64,000 nucleotides of DNA from Lysinibacillus capsici. GTDB taxonomy: Bacteria > Bacillota > Bacilli > Bacillales_A > Planococcaceae. The position numbers were made by a program, and so were the translations under genes. Shown in pieces: positions 34,862 to 42,492 of the stretch. Every line of letters starts with the position of its first letter. Position 1 is the stretch's first letter. Where the stretch lies: positions 62,001 through 126,000 of the forward strand of contig NZ_PXXX01000024.1 in assembly GCF_003367505.1 (NCBI RefSeq), given 5' to 3'. Under the pieces are notes generated by a model that was not told the origin of the DNA, did no database searches, and saw only the letters and a program-made list of their open reading frames with translations.

Positions 34862-37489
34862 TCATTTTGCCTCGTACCAAGTTGAGCCATGGTTAAAATC
34901 TACTTTAAGCGGTACAGCAAGCTCAATAGCGTTTTCCATGACTTCTGGTACAATTTTTTCGAGTAAGGCAATCTCTTCCTTTGGTGCCTCAAAGATTAGC
35001 TCATCATGCACTTGAAGTAGCAGTTTTGCCTGCATCTTTTCTTTTTTCAATCGAGCATCCATATCAATCATTGCCTTTTTAATGATATCAGCTGCACTAC
35101 CTTGAATTGGCGTATTCATCGCTGTACGCTCAGCAAAGCTTCTTAAATTAAAGTTTGAGCTTGTTATATCCGGTAAATAACGGCGTCTATTTAATATCGT
35201 TGTCACATAACCATTAAATTTCGCATTTTGTACAATGTCATCCATGTACTGTTTTACACCAGGGAAACTTGCGAAATACTTTTCAATAAAATTAGCCGCT
35301 TCCTTACGTGTAATATCTAAGTTTTGTGATAGACCATAATCACTAATACCGTAGACTATTCCAAAGTTAACAGCTTTCGCTGCGCGACGCATATTACTAT
35401 CAACCTCATCTTCTGACACATGAAATACATCCATAGCTGTACGTGTATGAACGTCCATTCCTTCACGGAAAGCCTCAACAAGGTTTTTATCTTCTGACAT
35501 ATGTGCAAGAACGCGTAATTCAATTTGCGAATAGTCAGCAGAAAATAATATCCAATCCTCTTTTGAAGGTACAAAGGCTTGACGAATTTTGCGGCCCTCC
35601 TCCAAACGAATTGGGATGTTTTGTAAATTCGGATCTGTTGAGCTTAAACGCCCTGTTGCAGTTAAAGCTTGCTGGAAGCGCGTATGCACTTTACTATCTG
35701 ATACATGAATCTCCTTTAGTAAGCCTTCAATATATGTGGATTGTAATTTTCCAAGTTGGCGATACAACAGAATATGTTCGATGATAGCATGCTCTGACTG
35801 TAATTTTTCTAGGACATCTGCAGCAGTTGAATAGCCTGTCTTAGTCTTTTTAATCACAGGTAGCCCTAGCTTATCGAATAGAATCACACCTAATTGTTTT
35901 GGTGAATTAATATTAAAGGTTTCTCCAGCTTCTGCATAAATTTCTTGCTCAATTACTACAAGTTTATCATTAAGCTCTTGCCCCATTTTCTCTAACGTAG
36001 CGCGGTTAACCGTAATCCCTTCGCTTTCCATTTCACCTAAAATTCCTGCCAATGGTAGCTCTAGGTTTTTATAAAGATCGAATTGTTCATTTTCCTTTAA
36101 TAAGGCTTCCAGTTTCGGCTGTAATGACCATACTGCAAAAGCTTTACGGCTAACATGCTGTGCAAGTTGGTCCAAATCAGGTATTGCACGCTTGGCACCT
36201 TTTCCATATACCGCTTCATCTGCTTGGACATCATAGTAGCCTAATTCCCTTGCAAGTGTTGCGATATCATCGCCACTTAATGCTGGATTATTAATATAAG
36301 AGGCAAGTAGCAAATCAAAGTCAACGCCAGCTAATTGAATCCCAGCTCGCTTTAATGATGCTTGAGCTGCCTTAGAATCGGACATATATTTTATTTTTGT
36401 GGCATCTTCAAGCCAACGACGGAGAATATCTGATTTTGCTGCTTTATCAAATGGAATATATTGCGTCTTTACGCCATCTGATAAGGCAATTCCCAGCTGC
36501 TGACAAGTATGATAGTGCTCGTTTTCAAGCTCTACATGCACAGCCATCACGTCTTTTAAATCCTCAGGTCGAACTTCCTGGACTAGGTCATAATCGAGAG
36601 GCGCCTGTTCTTCTTCTTGCACTGTAAAGTCACTTTTATCAAGCAGCGATTTAAAGCCAAGCTCACGCCACACATTGATTAATTCATCTTCTTTTGGCCC
36701 ATTATATGCAAGATCAGCCAGTGAAATGGTGATTGGAGCATCCGTATAAATCGTTGCCAGCTTCTTACTCATGATGGCTTGCTCTTCATTAGCTACAAGC
36801 TTTTCCTTCATTTTAGAAGCTTTCAATGTATCCATTGCTTCATAAAGTGCTTCAACGGAGCCATGCTCTTTTAATAATTTTACAGCCGTTTTTTCCCCGA
36901 CGCCTGGTACACCAGGAATATTATCGGAGGAATCCCCCATCAAGCCTTTCATATCAATAATTTGGAGCGGCGTTAACCCATACTTTTCCGCAATAAAGGC
37001 TGGTGTATTTTTCTCTATTTCCGTAATACCTTTTTTCGTTATATAAACGGTTACTTGCTCTGTCGCCAGCTGAGTTAAATCACGGTCTCCAGAAACGATG
37101 ATAACATCCATATCCTGCGACGAAGCCTCTTTAGCAAGCGTTCCGATAATATCATCCGCTTCATATAACTCCTGCTCATATTGCTTAATACCATACGCAT
37201 CAATGAGCTTTCGTAAATAAGGAAATTGCTCTGATAATTCTGGTGGTGTCTTTTGACGTCCTCCTTTATATTCTGTAAAGGTTTCATGGCGGAATGTTGT
37301 TTTCCCAGCATCAAAAGCAACCAATATTTTGGTTGGCTGTTCTTCCTCTAATATTCTTTGTAGCATTGTTGTAAAGCCGTATACAGCATTAGTATGAATG
37401 CCACTATCATTCGTTAGCAATGGCAACGCAAAAAACGCGCGATACGCTAAACTATTACCGTCCAATAATAGTAATTTTTCCTTGGTCAT
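34862..37489 (-). CDS. polA: DNA polymerase I
   Basis: Family A polymerase of 875 residues for Okazaki fragment maturation and repair. N-terminal 5'-3' exonuclease (LLLLDGNSLAYRAFF, VSGDRDLTQLA, KGLMGDSSDNIPGVPGVGEK); a central 3'-5' exonuclease-like domain whose catalytic acidic residues appear lost (YMSDSKAAQASLKRAG), as in other Bacillus PolA; and polymerase motifs A (FSADYSQIELRVLAH), B (RRAAKAVNFGIVYGIS) and C (LLQVHDELIFE). ATG with AGGAGGATAAAATC. First gene of the polA-mutM-coaE operon. Confidence 0.97.
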   Translation of the reverse strand: MTKEKLLLLDGNSLAYRAFFALPLLTNDSGIHTNAVYGFTTMLQRILEEEQPTKILVAFDAGKTTFRHETFTEYKGGRQKTPPELSEQFPYLRKLIDAYGIKQYEQELYEADDIIGTLAKEASSQDMDVIIVSGDRDLTQLATEQVTVYITKKGITEIEKNTPAFIAEKYGLTPLQIIDMKGLMGDSSDNIPGVPGVGEKTAVKLLKEHGSVEALYEAMDTLKASKMKEKLVANEEQAIMSKKLATIYTDAPITISLADLAYNGPKEDELINVWRELGFKSLLDKSDFTVQEEEQAPLDYDLVQEVRPEDLKDVMAVHVELENEHYHTCQQLGIALSDGVKTQYIPFDKAAKSDILRRWLEDATKIKYMSDSKAAQASLKRAGIQLAGVDFDLLLASYINNPALSGDDIATLARELGYYDVQADEAVYGKGAKRAIPDLDQLAQHVSRKAFAVWSLQPKLEALLKENEQFDLYKNLELPLAGILGEMESEGITVNRATLEKMGQELNDKLVVIEQEIYAEAGETFNINSPKQLGVILFDKLGLPVIKKTKTGYSTAADVLEKLQSEHAIIEHILLYRQLGKLQSTYIEGLLKEIHVSDSKVHTRFQQALTATGRLSSTDPNLQNIPIRLEEGRKIRQAFVPSKEDWILFSADYSQIELRVLAHMSEDKNLVEAFREGMDVHTRTAMDVFHVSEDEVDSNMRRAAKAVNFGIVYGISDYGLSQNLDITRKEAANFIEKYFASFPGVKQYMDDIVQNAKFNGYVTTILNRRRYLPDITSSNFNLRSFAERTAMNTPIQGSAADIIKKAMIDMDARLKKEKMQAKLLLQVHDELIFEAPKEEIALLEKIVPEVMENAIELAVPLKVDFNHGSTWYEAK

Positions 37490-37573
37490 GATTTTATCCT
37501 CCTGCGTTGTCTTCTTCTTCTACTTTATCATAACAATACATTTCAAGTAAAAAAGCAGGCGTCCATCCTCTAG

Positions 37574-37636
37574 GTTATCCATTATTTTTAATGGTTTATC
37601 CACCACTTTTAGACTTTATCCGCTACTTTAGCATTC
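37574..37636. repeat. Three degenerate 20-21-bp units with a TTATCC core upstream of polA
   Basis: TTATCC occurs at 37575, 37596 and 37616, each followed by a variable dinucleotide and ACTTTTA-like sequence; units two and three are most alike. The layout resembles the 21-base YGAGCGR array upstream of thrS but with a different core. It lies between the polA start and the terminator of the secreted-protein gene. Confidence 0.5.
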
Positions 37637-37645
37637 CTATTCATT

Positions 37646-37676
37646 CAAAAAAGCCAACCGCGCGCAGCGGTTGACT
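37646..37676 (-). terminator. Terminator of the secreted coiled-coil protein gene
   Basis: AAGTCAACCGC and GCGGTTGGCTT arms with a GC-rich loop, followed by TTTTTTGAATG on the minus strand, 22 bases after the stop codon. Confidence 0.92.
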
Positions 37677-37697
37677 TGTTTAAAATATTTTAACTCC

Positions 37698-38057
37698 TTA
37701 ACGCATATTACCTATAATAGATGAACGACTATCCTGCATTTTTTTTACAAAATTAGTCATTACATCAAAAGCCTCATTTCGTTTACTATTCATGCTTTGT
37801 AAACGGAGCATATCCATTTGACCTTGCTGTGCATTCAAATCAGCTAGCTGTTGATTTCGTTGTTGAACATCCTCTAGTTGATCCTTAAGCTGATTTTCTA
37901 ACAGCTGTGCTCGCTGTGATTGGACTGCCTGTAATGCTGATTCTAGATCCATGCCTTGAATATCAATTGGTTGAATTAGGCTATTAGCAGAGGATTGCCC
38001 TGCCCCACTAAATAATAATCCGACTGCTAAAGCACTTCCAAACACGACCTTTTTCAT
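37698..38057 (-). CDS. Secreted coiled-coil protein of unknown function
   Basis: Protein of 119 residues. Residues 1-25 form a signal peptide (KKVVFGSALAVGLLFSGAGQ, then SSANS, a probable cleavage site). The mature part is almost wholly glutamine- and leucine-rich helix (LESALQAVQSQRAQLLENQL and DQLEDVQQRNQQLADLNAQQ), predicted as a coiled coil. No cysteine, enzyme motif or cell-wall anchor is seen. ATG with AGGAGGTAATAAAG upstream. I do not recognise the family; it is monocistronic by terminator and spacing. Confidence 0.75.
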   Translation of the reverse strand: MKKVVFGSALAVGLLFSGAGQSSANSLIQPIDIQGMDLESALQAVQSQRAQLLENQLKDQLEDVQQRNQQLADLNAQQGQMDMLRLQSMNSKRNEAFDVMTNFVKKMQDSRSSIIGNMR

Positions 38058-38284
38058 CTTTATTACCTCCTATTAAAATGAATCTTTGCTTATCATACAT
38101 ACTAAAGGTTAAAACTAGGTTAAAAAATTCAATATGGTATGTATGCATCTGCCTATCAAGTTTAGTCATTGACTATTCTCAATAACTTGACTGTACTACA
38201 GATTAAATAAGGGCAATACTGACAAATGTTAATAATTTTCGTATTAACAAGGCATAAGACGTATTACATCCATTACTAAAAAGC

Positions 38285-38326
38285 AAAAACTTTCATTCAA
38301 GGACAAGTCTCCTGTAAATGAAAGTT
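38285..38326 (-). terminator. Terminator of the small membrane protein gene
   Basis: AACTTTCATT and AATGAAAGTT arms with a 19-base loop that has some internal pairing; the minus strand continues TTTTTGCTTTTT. It is 11 bases beyond the stop codon. Confidence 0.8.
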
Positions 38327-38337
38327 CTTAATAGTTG

Positions 38338-38754
38338 TTATTGATTTGAAGTACGATAAAAAACTTCTTCATAGATGACAGTTAATATAAATGCATTCAT
38401 AAAAGCAAACACAAGAAATAACGGCATGCCGCCTAATTGTGGATATGTTAGCTCTTGATTAAATACCATTACTGTACTAATTTGTGCCAAAAAGAAGATT
38501 AAGCCAATTCCAACTTGCCAAATAGGACGCTTGACCTTTCTTTTTTCATACCAAAATAATTTCTTAAAAAGGTTTCTTACATCATCTGCAATAATGATAC
38601 TGATTAAAAAGATACAAACAAAAAATACTGGTATATGATAAACACTTTTCGTCACCCACGAAAAATCGGATAGACGGTAGAAAAGTGTTAATATCGAAGC
38701 TATACTACAAGCAATCCCTAAATTTTGGAGCCATTTGCTAATTTGTAATTTCAA
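38338..38754 (-). CDS. Small multi-spanning membrane protein of unknown function
   Basis: About 138 residues with four predicted membrane helices: NLGIACSIASILTLFYRL, YHIPVFFVCIFLISIIIADD, QVGIGLIFFLAQISTVMVF and MPLFLVFAFMNAFILTVIYE. Short basic loops (KKLFWYEKRKVKRP) lie between helices 2 and 3, suggesting the cytosolic side. TTG at 38754 is preferred because GGGGGTAAGG lies nine bases upstream; the in-frame TTG at 38769 lacks a site. I do not recognise the family. It lies between hflC and the secreted coiled-coil gene with its own terminator. Confidence 0.65.
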   Translation of the reverse strand: MKLQISKWLQNLGIACSIASILTLFYRLSDFSWVTKSVYHIPVFFVCIFLISIIIADDVRNLFKKLFWYEKRKVKRPIWQVGIGLIFFLAQISTVMVFNQELTYPQLGGMPLFLVFAFMNAFILTVIYEEVFYRTSNQ

Positions 38755-38898
38755 AGCCCTTACCCCCAACTATTCTTTTTTAAACATTATCATTCTATCA
38801 AATTATAGTTGATTCGGGAATACAAACTTATAAATTTCTATTATTTTCATACTATAATAATTCGATTTCATGGATAGTTATAATTCTAGTGCAACAAA

Positions 38899-38930
38899 AA
38901 AGTCGTCTCCTTCAAGACAGAGACGACTTT
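38899..38930 (-). terminator. Terminator of hflKC
   Basis: Perfect AAAGTCGTCT / AGACGACTTT arms with a 12-base loop and TTTTTTGTTG on the minus strand, nine bases after the hflC stop. Confidence 0.94.
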
Positions 38931-38939
38931 AAACTGCGT

Positions 38940-39950
38940 TTATTTAATATAACCAGACAAGATGTTGGCATATGGTGAAGTAGCTGGCAAGATAATAACC
39001 GTATCTTCCCCAACCGTTTTCTTATAGGATTCTAATGTGCGGTATAAAGAATAAAATTCAGGATCTTGAGAGAAAGATTTATTGTAAATCTTTGCAGCCT
39101 CTGCTTCTCCTTCAGCTTGAATTAAAGCAGCTTCTTTACTTGCTTTAGCAAGCATTTCTTGTACGTGTTGATCCGTTTGTGCCTCAATACGACGTTTCTG
39201 TGCATCTCCCTCTGAAAGATACTTTTGTGCAATTGATTCACGATCTGAAATCATATTCGTAAAAACGGATTGTTCATTTTCAGTCGGTAAATCAATGCGA
39301 CGTATACGTACATCTACTACTTCAATACCATAGTTATCGTTGGAAAGAAGTTCATTAACACGTTCAGTTACTTGATCGTTTATGCTGCCTCGAGAAGAAT
39401 CCTCATCATTTATAATCTCCGTATAGTTAATTCGGCCAAGTTCAGAGCGAATAACAGAATAAATGAACTCTTCCATACGTGATTCAACTTTTTCTATCGT
39501 ACCAGCATTCGAAATCAATAGCTTAGGATCTGTAATACGCCATACAGCATAATTATCAATAATAATTCGTTTTTTATCCTTTGTATTAATCTCTTCTTCC
39601 GAAATCTCATATGTCATTTGGTTTTTTGGTAACTTTGTAACACTTTGAATAAAAGGAATTTTCATATTTAAACCTGGTTCACGCTCAAATTTAACAACCT
39701 CTCCAAACTGCCGAACAACAGCATACTCTGATTCTTTAACTATATAAATATTCGTTAATAAAGTAATCACTAGAGCGAATATGACCGTTAAGGTTACAGC
39801 TAGAGAGATATATTTTTTAGGATTCTTCGGTCCTTTCTTCGACATTTTAACTACATTGTCTCCCGAATCACCTTCTGAAGGAGCAGCTTTTTTACTTTTG
39901 CCAGATAAGAAATTGAGGAATTTTTCTAGATCCTTATTTTTTTGGTCCAT
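38940..39950 (-). CDS. hflC: SPFH/band 7 membrane protein HflC
   Basis: Protein of 336 residues, second gene of the hflKC pair. A charged cytosolic N-terminus (1-46) precedes one membrane helix (YISLAVTLTVIFALVITLLT) and the SPFH domain (KESEYAVVRQFGEVVKFERE, then PGLNMKIPFIQSV). The C-terminal helix is alanine/glutamate-rich (EALIQAEGEAEAAKIY type). HflK and HflC form a large membrane cage around the protease FtsH. The ATG overlaps the hflK stop by one base (TAATG), so translation is probably coupled. The 45-residue N-terminal extension is longer than in E. coli HflC. Confidence 0.9.
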   Translation of the reverse strand: MDQKNKDLEKFLNFLSGKSKKAAPSEGDSGDNVVKMSKKGPKNPKKYISLAVTLTVIFALVITLLTNIYIVKESEYAVVRQFGEVVKFEREPGLNMKIPFIQSVTKLPKNQMTYEISEEEINTKDKKRIIIDNYAVWRITDPKLLISNAGTIEKVESRMEEFIYSVIRSELGRINYTEIINDEDSSRGSINDQVTERVNELLSNDNYGIEVVDVRIRRIDLPTENEQSVFTNMISDRESIAQKYLSEGDAQKRRIEAQTDQHVQEMLAKASKEAALIQAEGEAEAAKIYNKSFSQDPEFYSLYRTLESYKKTVGEDTVIILPATSPYANILSGYIK

Positions 39951-40912
39951 TAGTTACCGCTCCCCTCTTTTTTCTCTGTTTGTGTCTGTTGAGGCTGTAG
40001 TTGCTGAAGTGGTAAATACTTCATCGTACTACCATCATCATTCATAATGTAAATTTGTGCTTTCGGTAGGACATTTTCAAGCGTCTCTATAATTAACCGC
40101 TCTCGTGTAATTTGCTGATTGCCCTTGTATTGCTCATACATTTTATTAAAGACCGCTACATCCCCTTGTGCTTGCTCGATACGGGCTGTTTTAGTTCCTT
40201 TTGCTTTCGACATAATAGCATCACGTTCGCCTTCAGCTTCACTAATGCGTTGGTTTTCATATTTTTCAGCTTCATTTATTTTTGTATTTTTCATTTCACG
40301 TGCATCTGTTACAGCAGTGAATGCTGCACGCACATCTTTATTTGGCAATTCTACATCTTGCAATTTCACACCTAAAACGCTTATTCCAATATCGTATTTT
40401 TCAATAAGAGAAACTAATAATTGGCGAGTATTTGCTTCGATGTCAGCTTTACCTTCTGTTAACGCTGCATCGATAGAAGAGCTTCCGATTATAGAACGAA
40501 TGGCACTCGATGTCGCGCTATGTAATATTCTTTCTGGATCCTGCGAATTAAATAAAAACTTATTAGGCTCTGTAATTTTCCATTGAACAACAAGGTCTGT
40601 TAAGACAATATTTTCATCCCCCGTAATCATTTTTGTTTCGGCATCGTATGCCTCTAACTCACCTGCTTTATTTTGCTTATAACCAAATTGCAGACTAAAC
40701 GTTTCTTTTGACAAAATTTCTACGGATTGGACGGGCCAAGGTAATTTAAAATGAAGACCTGGATTTGTTACTGTATCATCGGCACGACCAAATGTAATAA
40801 CCACAGCTTGCTCTGATTCATCTACCGTGTACCATGAAGTAAAAACTGTAATAAGTGCAATAATTCCAAATATTCCAAGTCCAACAATCATTAGTGTCCT
40901 TTTCACACTCAT
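39950..40912 (-). CDS. hflK: SPFH/band 7 membrane protein HflK
   Basis: Protein of 320 residues, with an N-terminal membrane helix (TLMIVGLGIFGIIALITVFT) and SPFH domain (DESEQAVVITFGRADDTVTN, then PGLHFKLPWPVQSVE, a hallmark of HflK). The region VLTDLVVQWKITEPNKFLFN, a coiled helix (REMKNTKINEAEKYENQRIS) and a hydrophilic tail rich in Q follow. Partner of HflC in regulating FtsH proteolysis. ATG with GAGGAACAGAC upstream. hflKC lies between polA and phoR, where B. subtilis has no such pair. Confidence 0.9.
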   Translation of the reverse strand: MSVKRTLMIVGLGIFGIIALITVFTSWYTVDESEQAVVITFGRADDTVTNPGLHFKLPWPVQSVEILSKETFSLQFGYKQNKAGELEAYDAETKMITGDENIVLTDLVVQWKITEPNKFLFNSQDPERILHSATSSAIRSIIGSSSIDAALTEGKADIEANTRQLLVSLIEKYDIGISVLGVKLQDVELPNKDVRAAFTAVTDAREMKNTKINEAEKYENQRISEAEGERDAIMSKAKGTKTARIEQAQGDVAVFNKMYEQYKGNQQITRERLIIETLENVLPKAQIYIMNDDGSTMKYLPLQQLQPQQTQTEKKEGSGN

Positions 40913-41042
40913 GTCTGTTCCTCCTTTTGCTTAGTACTATTGTTTACGGTGAACCCTTATAAAAAGTTTCAAAATATTTTCATATAATGATTGTAAAGGA
41001 CAGAATCCTCTGTATCTAACTCTTAATAAAAGCTTATGAATG

Positions 41043-41080
41043 CAAAAAAATCCTGTTACCTTTTAGGGCAACAGGATATT
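41043..41080 (-). terminator. Terminator overlapping the lrgB stop codon
   Basis: ATCCTGTT and AACAGGAT arms with inner GG/CC pairs; the stop codon of lrgB (41063-41065) lies in the loop. The minus strand continues as TTTTTTTGC. Confidence 0.9.
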
Positions 41081-41776
41081 GATAACCAGATGTTCAAATA
41101 CTGGGAAAATGGTAGTGGATAATACAATACTAATTAATGCAGCAACGATCATCGCTAGACTAGCAAATGTGCCTTCTAGCTCTCCAAATTCAAATGCTTT
41201 TGATGTACCCGTTCCATGAGCACCCATACCAAGCATTAATCCTCTAGATGAAGGTCTGTGAAAACGACATACTTTGATAACGATTGGTGCTAACAAGCTT
41301 CCTAAAATACCAGTCGTCATAACGAAAACAGCTGTAAGCGTAGGAGAACCACCAATCATATTAGAAATATCCATCGCAATAGGTGTTGTTACAGAACGTG
41401 GCACTAAACTATGCACCAACTCATCATTTAAGCCCACCAATAGAGCCATCATAAAGGATGACACAATAGCAACCGCTGAACCAACAGCAATGCTGATGAA
41501 AATTTCAAATGCGTGTTTTTTTAATAGGTTGACATTTTTATATATAGGAACGGCAAACGCAACGGTTGCTGGTCCTAGTAAATTTGTTAAGACACTCGCT
41601 CCAGAATTGTAGGATTTATAAGATATACCTGTCAGTAGTAAAATACCTATAATGACTAAAGGTGTAATCAGCATAGGTGTCAGCCATTCTTTTTTATATT
41701 TTTTATAAAACATTTTACAAATATAAAAAATAGCAACGGTCCCAAGTAAGCTGACAATGGCGATTAATAAAGTCAT
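41063..41776 (-). CDS. lrgB: LrgB/CidB-family membrane protein
   Basis: Protein of 237 residues with about seven membrane helices. Family motifs include LLGPATVAFAVPIYKN, VPRSVTTPIAMDISN, GGSPTLTAVFVMTTGI and MLGMGAHGTGTSKAFEFG. LrgB acts with LrgA; in staphylococci they oppose holin-like activity, and in B. subtilis the related PftAB pair takes up pyruvate. The GTSKA motif is shared by both groups. The start overlaps lrgA by four bases (ATGA-type coupling). No LytST-like two-component genes are nearby. Confidence 0.9.
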   Translation of the reverse strand: MTLLIAIVSLLGTVAIFYICKMFYKKYKKEWLTPMLITPLVIIGILLLTGISYKSYNSGASVLTNLLGPATVAFAVPIYKNVNLLKKHAFEIFISIAVGSAVAIVSSFMMALLVGLNDELVHSLVPRSVTTPIAMDISNMIGGSPTLTAVFVMTTGILGSLLAPIVIKVCRFHRPSSRGLMLGMGAHGTGTSKAFEFGELEGTFASLAMIVAALISIVLSTTIFPVFEHLVINILLP

Positions 41777-42141
41777 ATCGCATCACCCTTCTTTCGCTGC
41801 TCTAGCCATTGTGCTGTATACCCCGTTACAAACATTACCACAATGGCACTCACAACAATGACCAGCACAACCTTCATTCCCTGCACACCAAATAAGGCAT
41901 GATAATCAATAACACCAATGGCAGATGGAATAAAGAATAATAAGAGTTCACTTAATAGTACGGCTGCTCCTAATTCAATCCATTCAAGCTTGATTATATG
42001 AAACTGTAACAGTAAAAATAATAGGACAAGTCCTATTATACTCCCTGGAATCGGCAAGTGAAGTAGGCGTGCAATAGTATTTCCGATTAATAATAGGATA
42101 TAAAGATAGCCGATTTGCACGATACTTTTGACGATTTTCAT
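41773..42141 (-). CDS. lrgA: LrgA/CidA-family holin-like membrane protein
   Basis: Protein of 122 residues with four membrane helices: the first region reads QIGYLYILLLIGNTIARLLH, followed by LPIPGSIIGLVLLFLLLQF (the conserved PGSIIGL motif) and ELLLFFIPSAIGVIDY. Partner of LrgB in the membrane. The second ATG (42141) is preferred because GAAGG is six bases upstream; the first ATG at 42147 abuts it. Murein hydrolase control versus pyruvate uptake cannot be decided from sequence. Confidence 0.9.
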   Translation of the reverse strand: MKIVKSIVQIGYLYILLLIGNTIARLLHLPIPGSIIGLVLLFLLLQFHIIKLEWIELGAAVLLSELLLFFIPSAIGVIDYHALFGVQGMKVVLVIVVSAIVVMFVTGYTAQWLEQRKKGDAI

Positions 42142-42147
42142 GGTCAT

Positions 42148-42492
42148 CCTTCTCTCATTTTTTTCTCTGCCTCAACAGTCAGGAAAACACGATTCGAATG
42201 ATAAGAAGGTTGATTCACTGACTGTCAAAGCGTTCGTCTAACAGACAATCGCGGGTAAGATGGTTGTTAAACTTTATGCTACTATACTTTACACCTATTT
42301 ACGTTCCCTGTAAAACAGAAAAAGAACCTAGTGTCTAAAAAACACTAAATTCTTTCTGTGGGGAATATAAAGCAGTTAAAAATCTTCTATTAGATTTTTA
42401 TGGTCATCGTCTTAACAATCATATAGGGGGTTTCTAGAAATAAGTATAGTGCCCAAATATGAATGTAACATGTTGTTCATGTAAAGGATTTG
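42148..42492. other. Spacer between phoR and lrgA
   Basis: About 345 bases holding the phoR terminator and, nearer lrgA, a run with repeated ACTGTC/GACAG segments (around 42175 and 42220-42255) that could bind a regulator of lrgAB. No open reading frame with a ribosome-binding site and no convincing promoter were identified. Confidence 0.5.
42317..42360 (-). terminator. Probable terminator of phoPR
   Basis: TTAGTGT and ACACTAG arms extended by AGAA/TTCT with a short T-rich loop, followed by TTTTTCTG on the minus strand. It lies 130 bases after the phoR stop, so part of the intervening sequence is a 3' untranslated region. Confidence 0.7.

Noticed and set aside
38156-38190. Nested palindromes (TCAAGTT/AACTTGA and TAGTCA/TGACTA) upstream of the secreted coiled-coil gene
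   Set aside because: Short arms in AT-rich DNA and no supporting promoter; could easily be chance.
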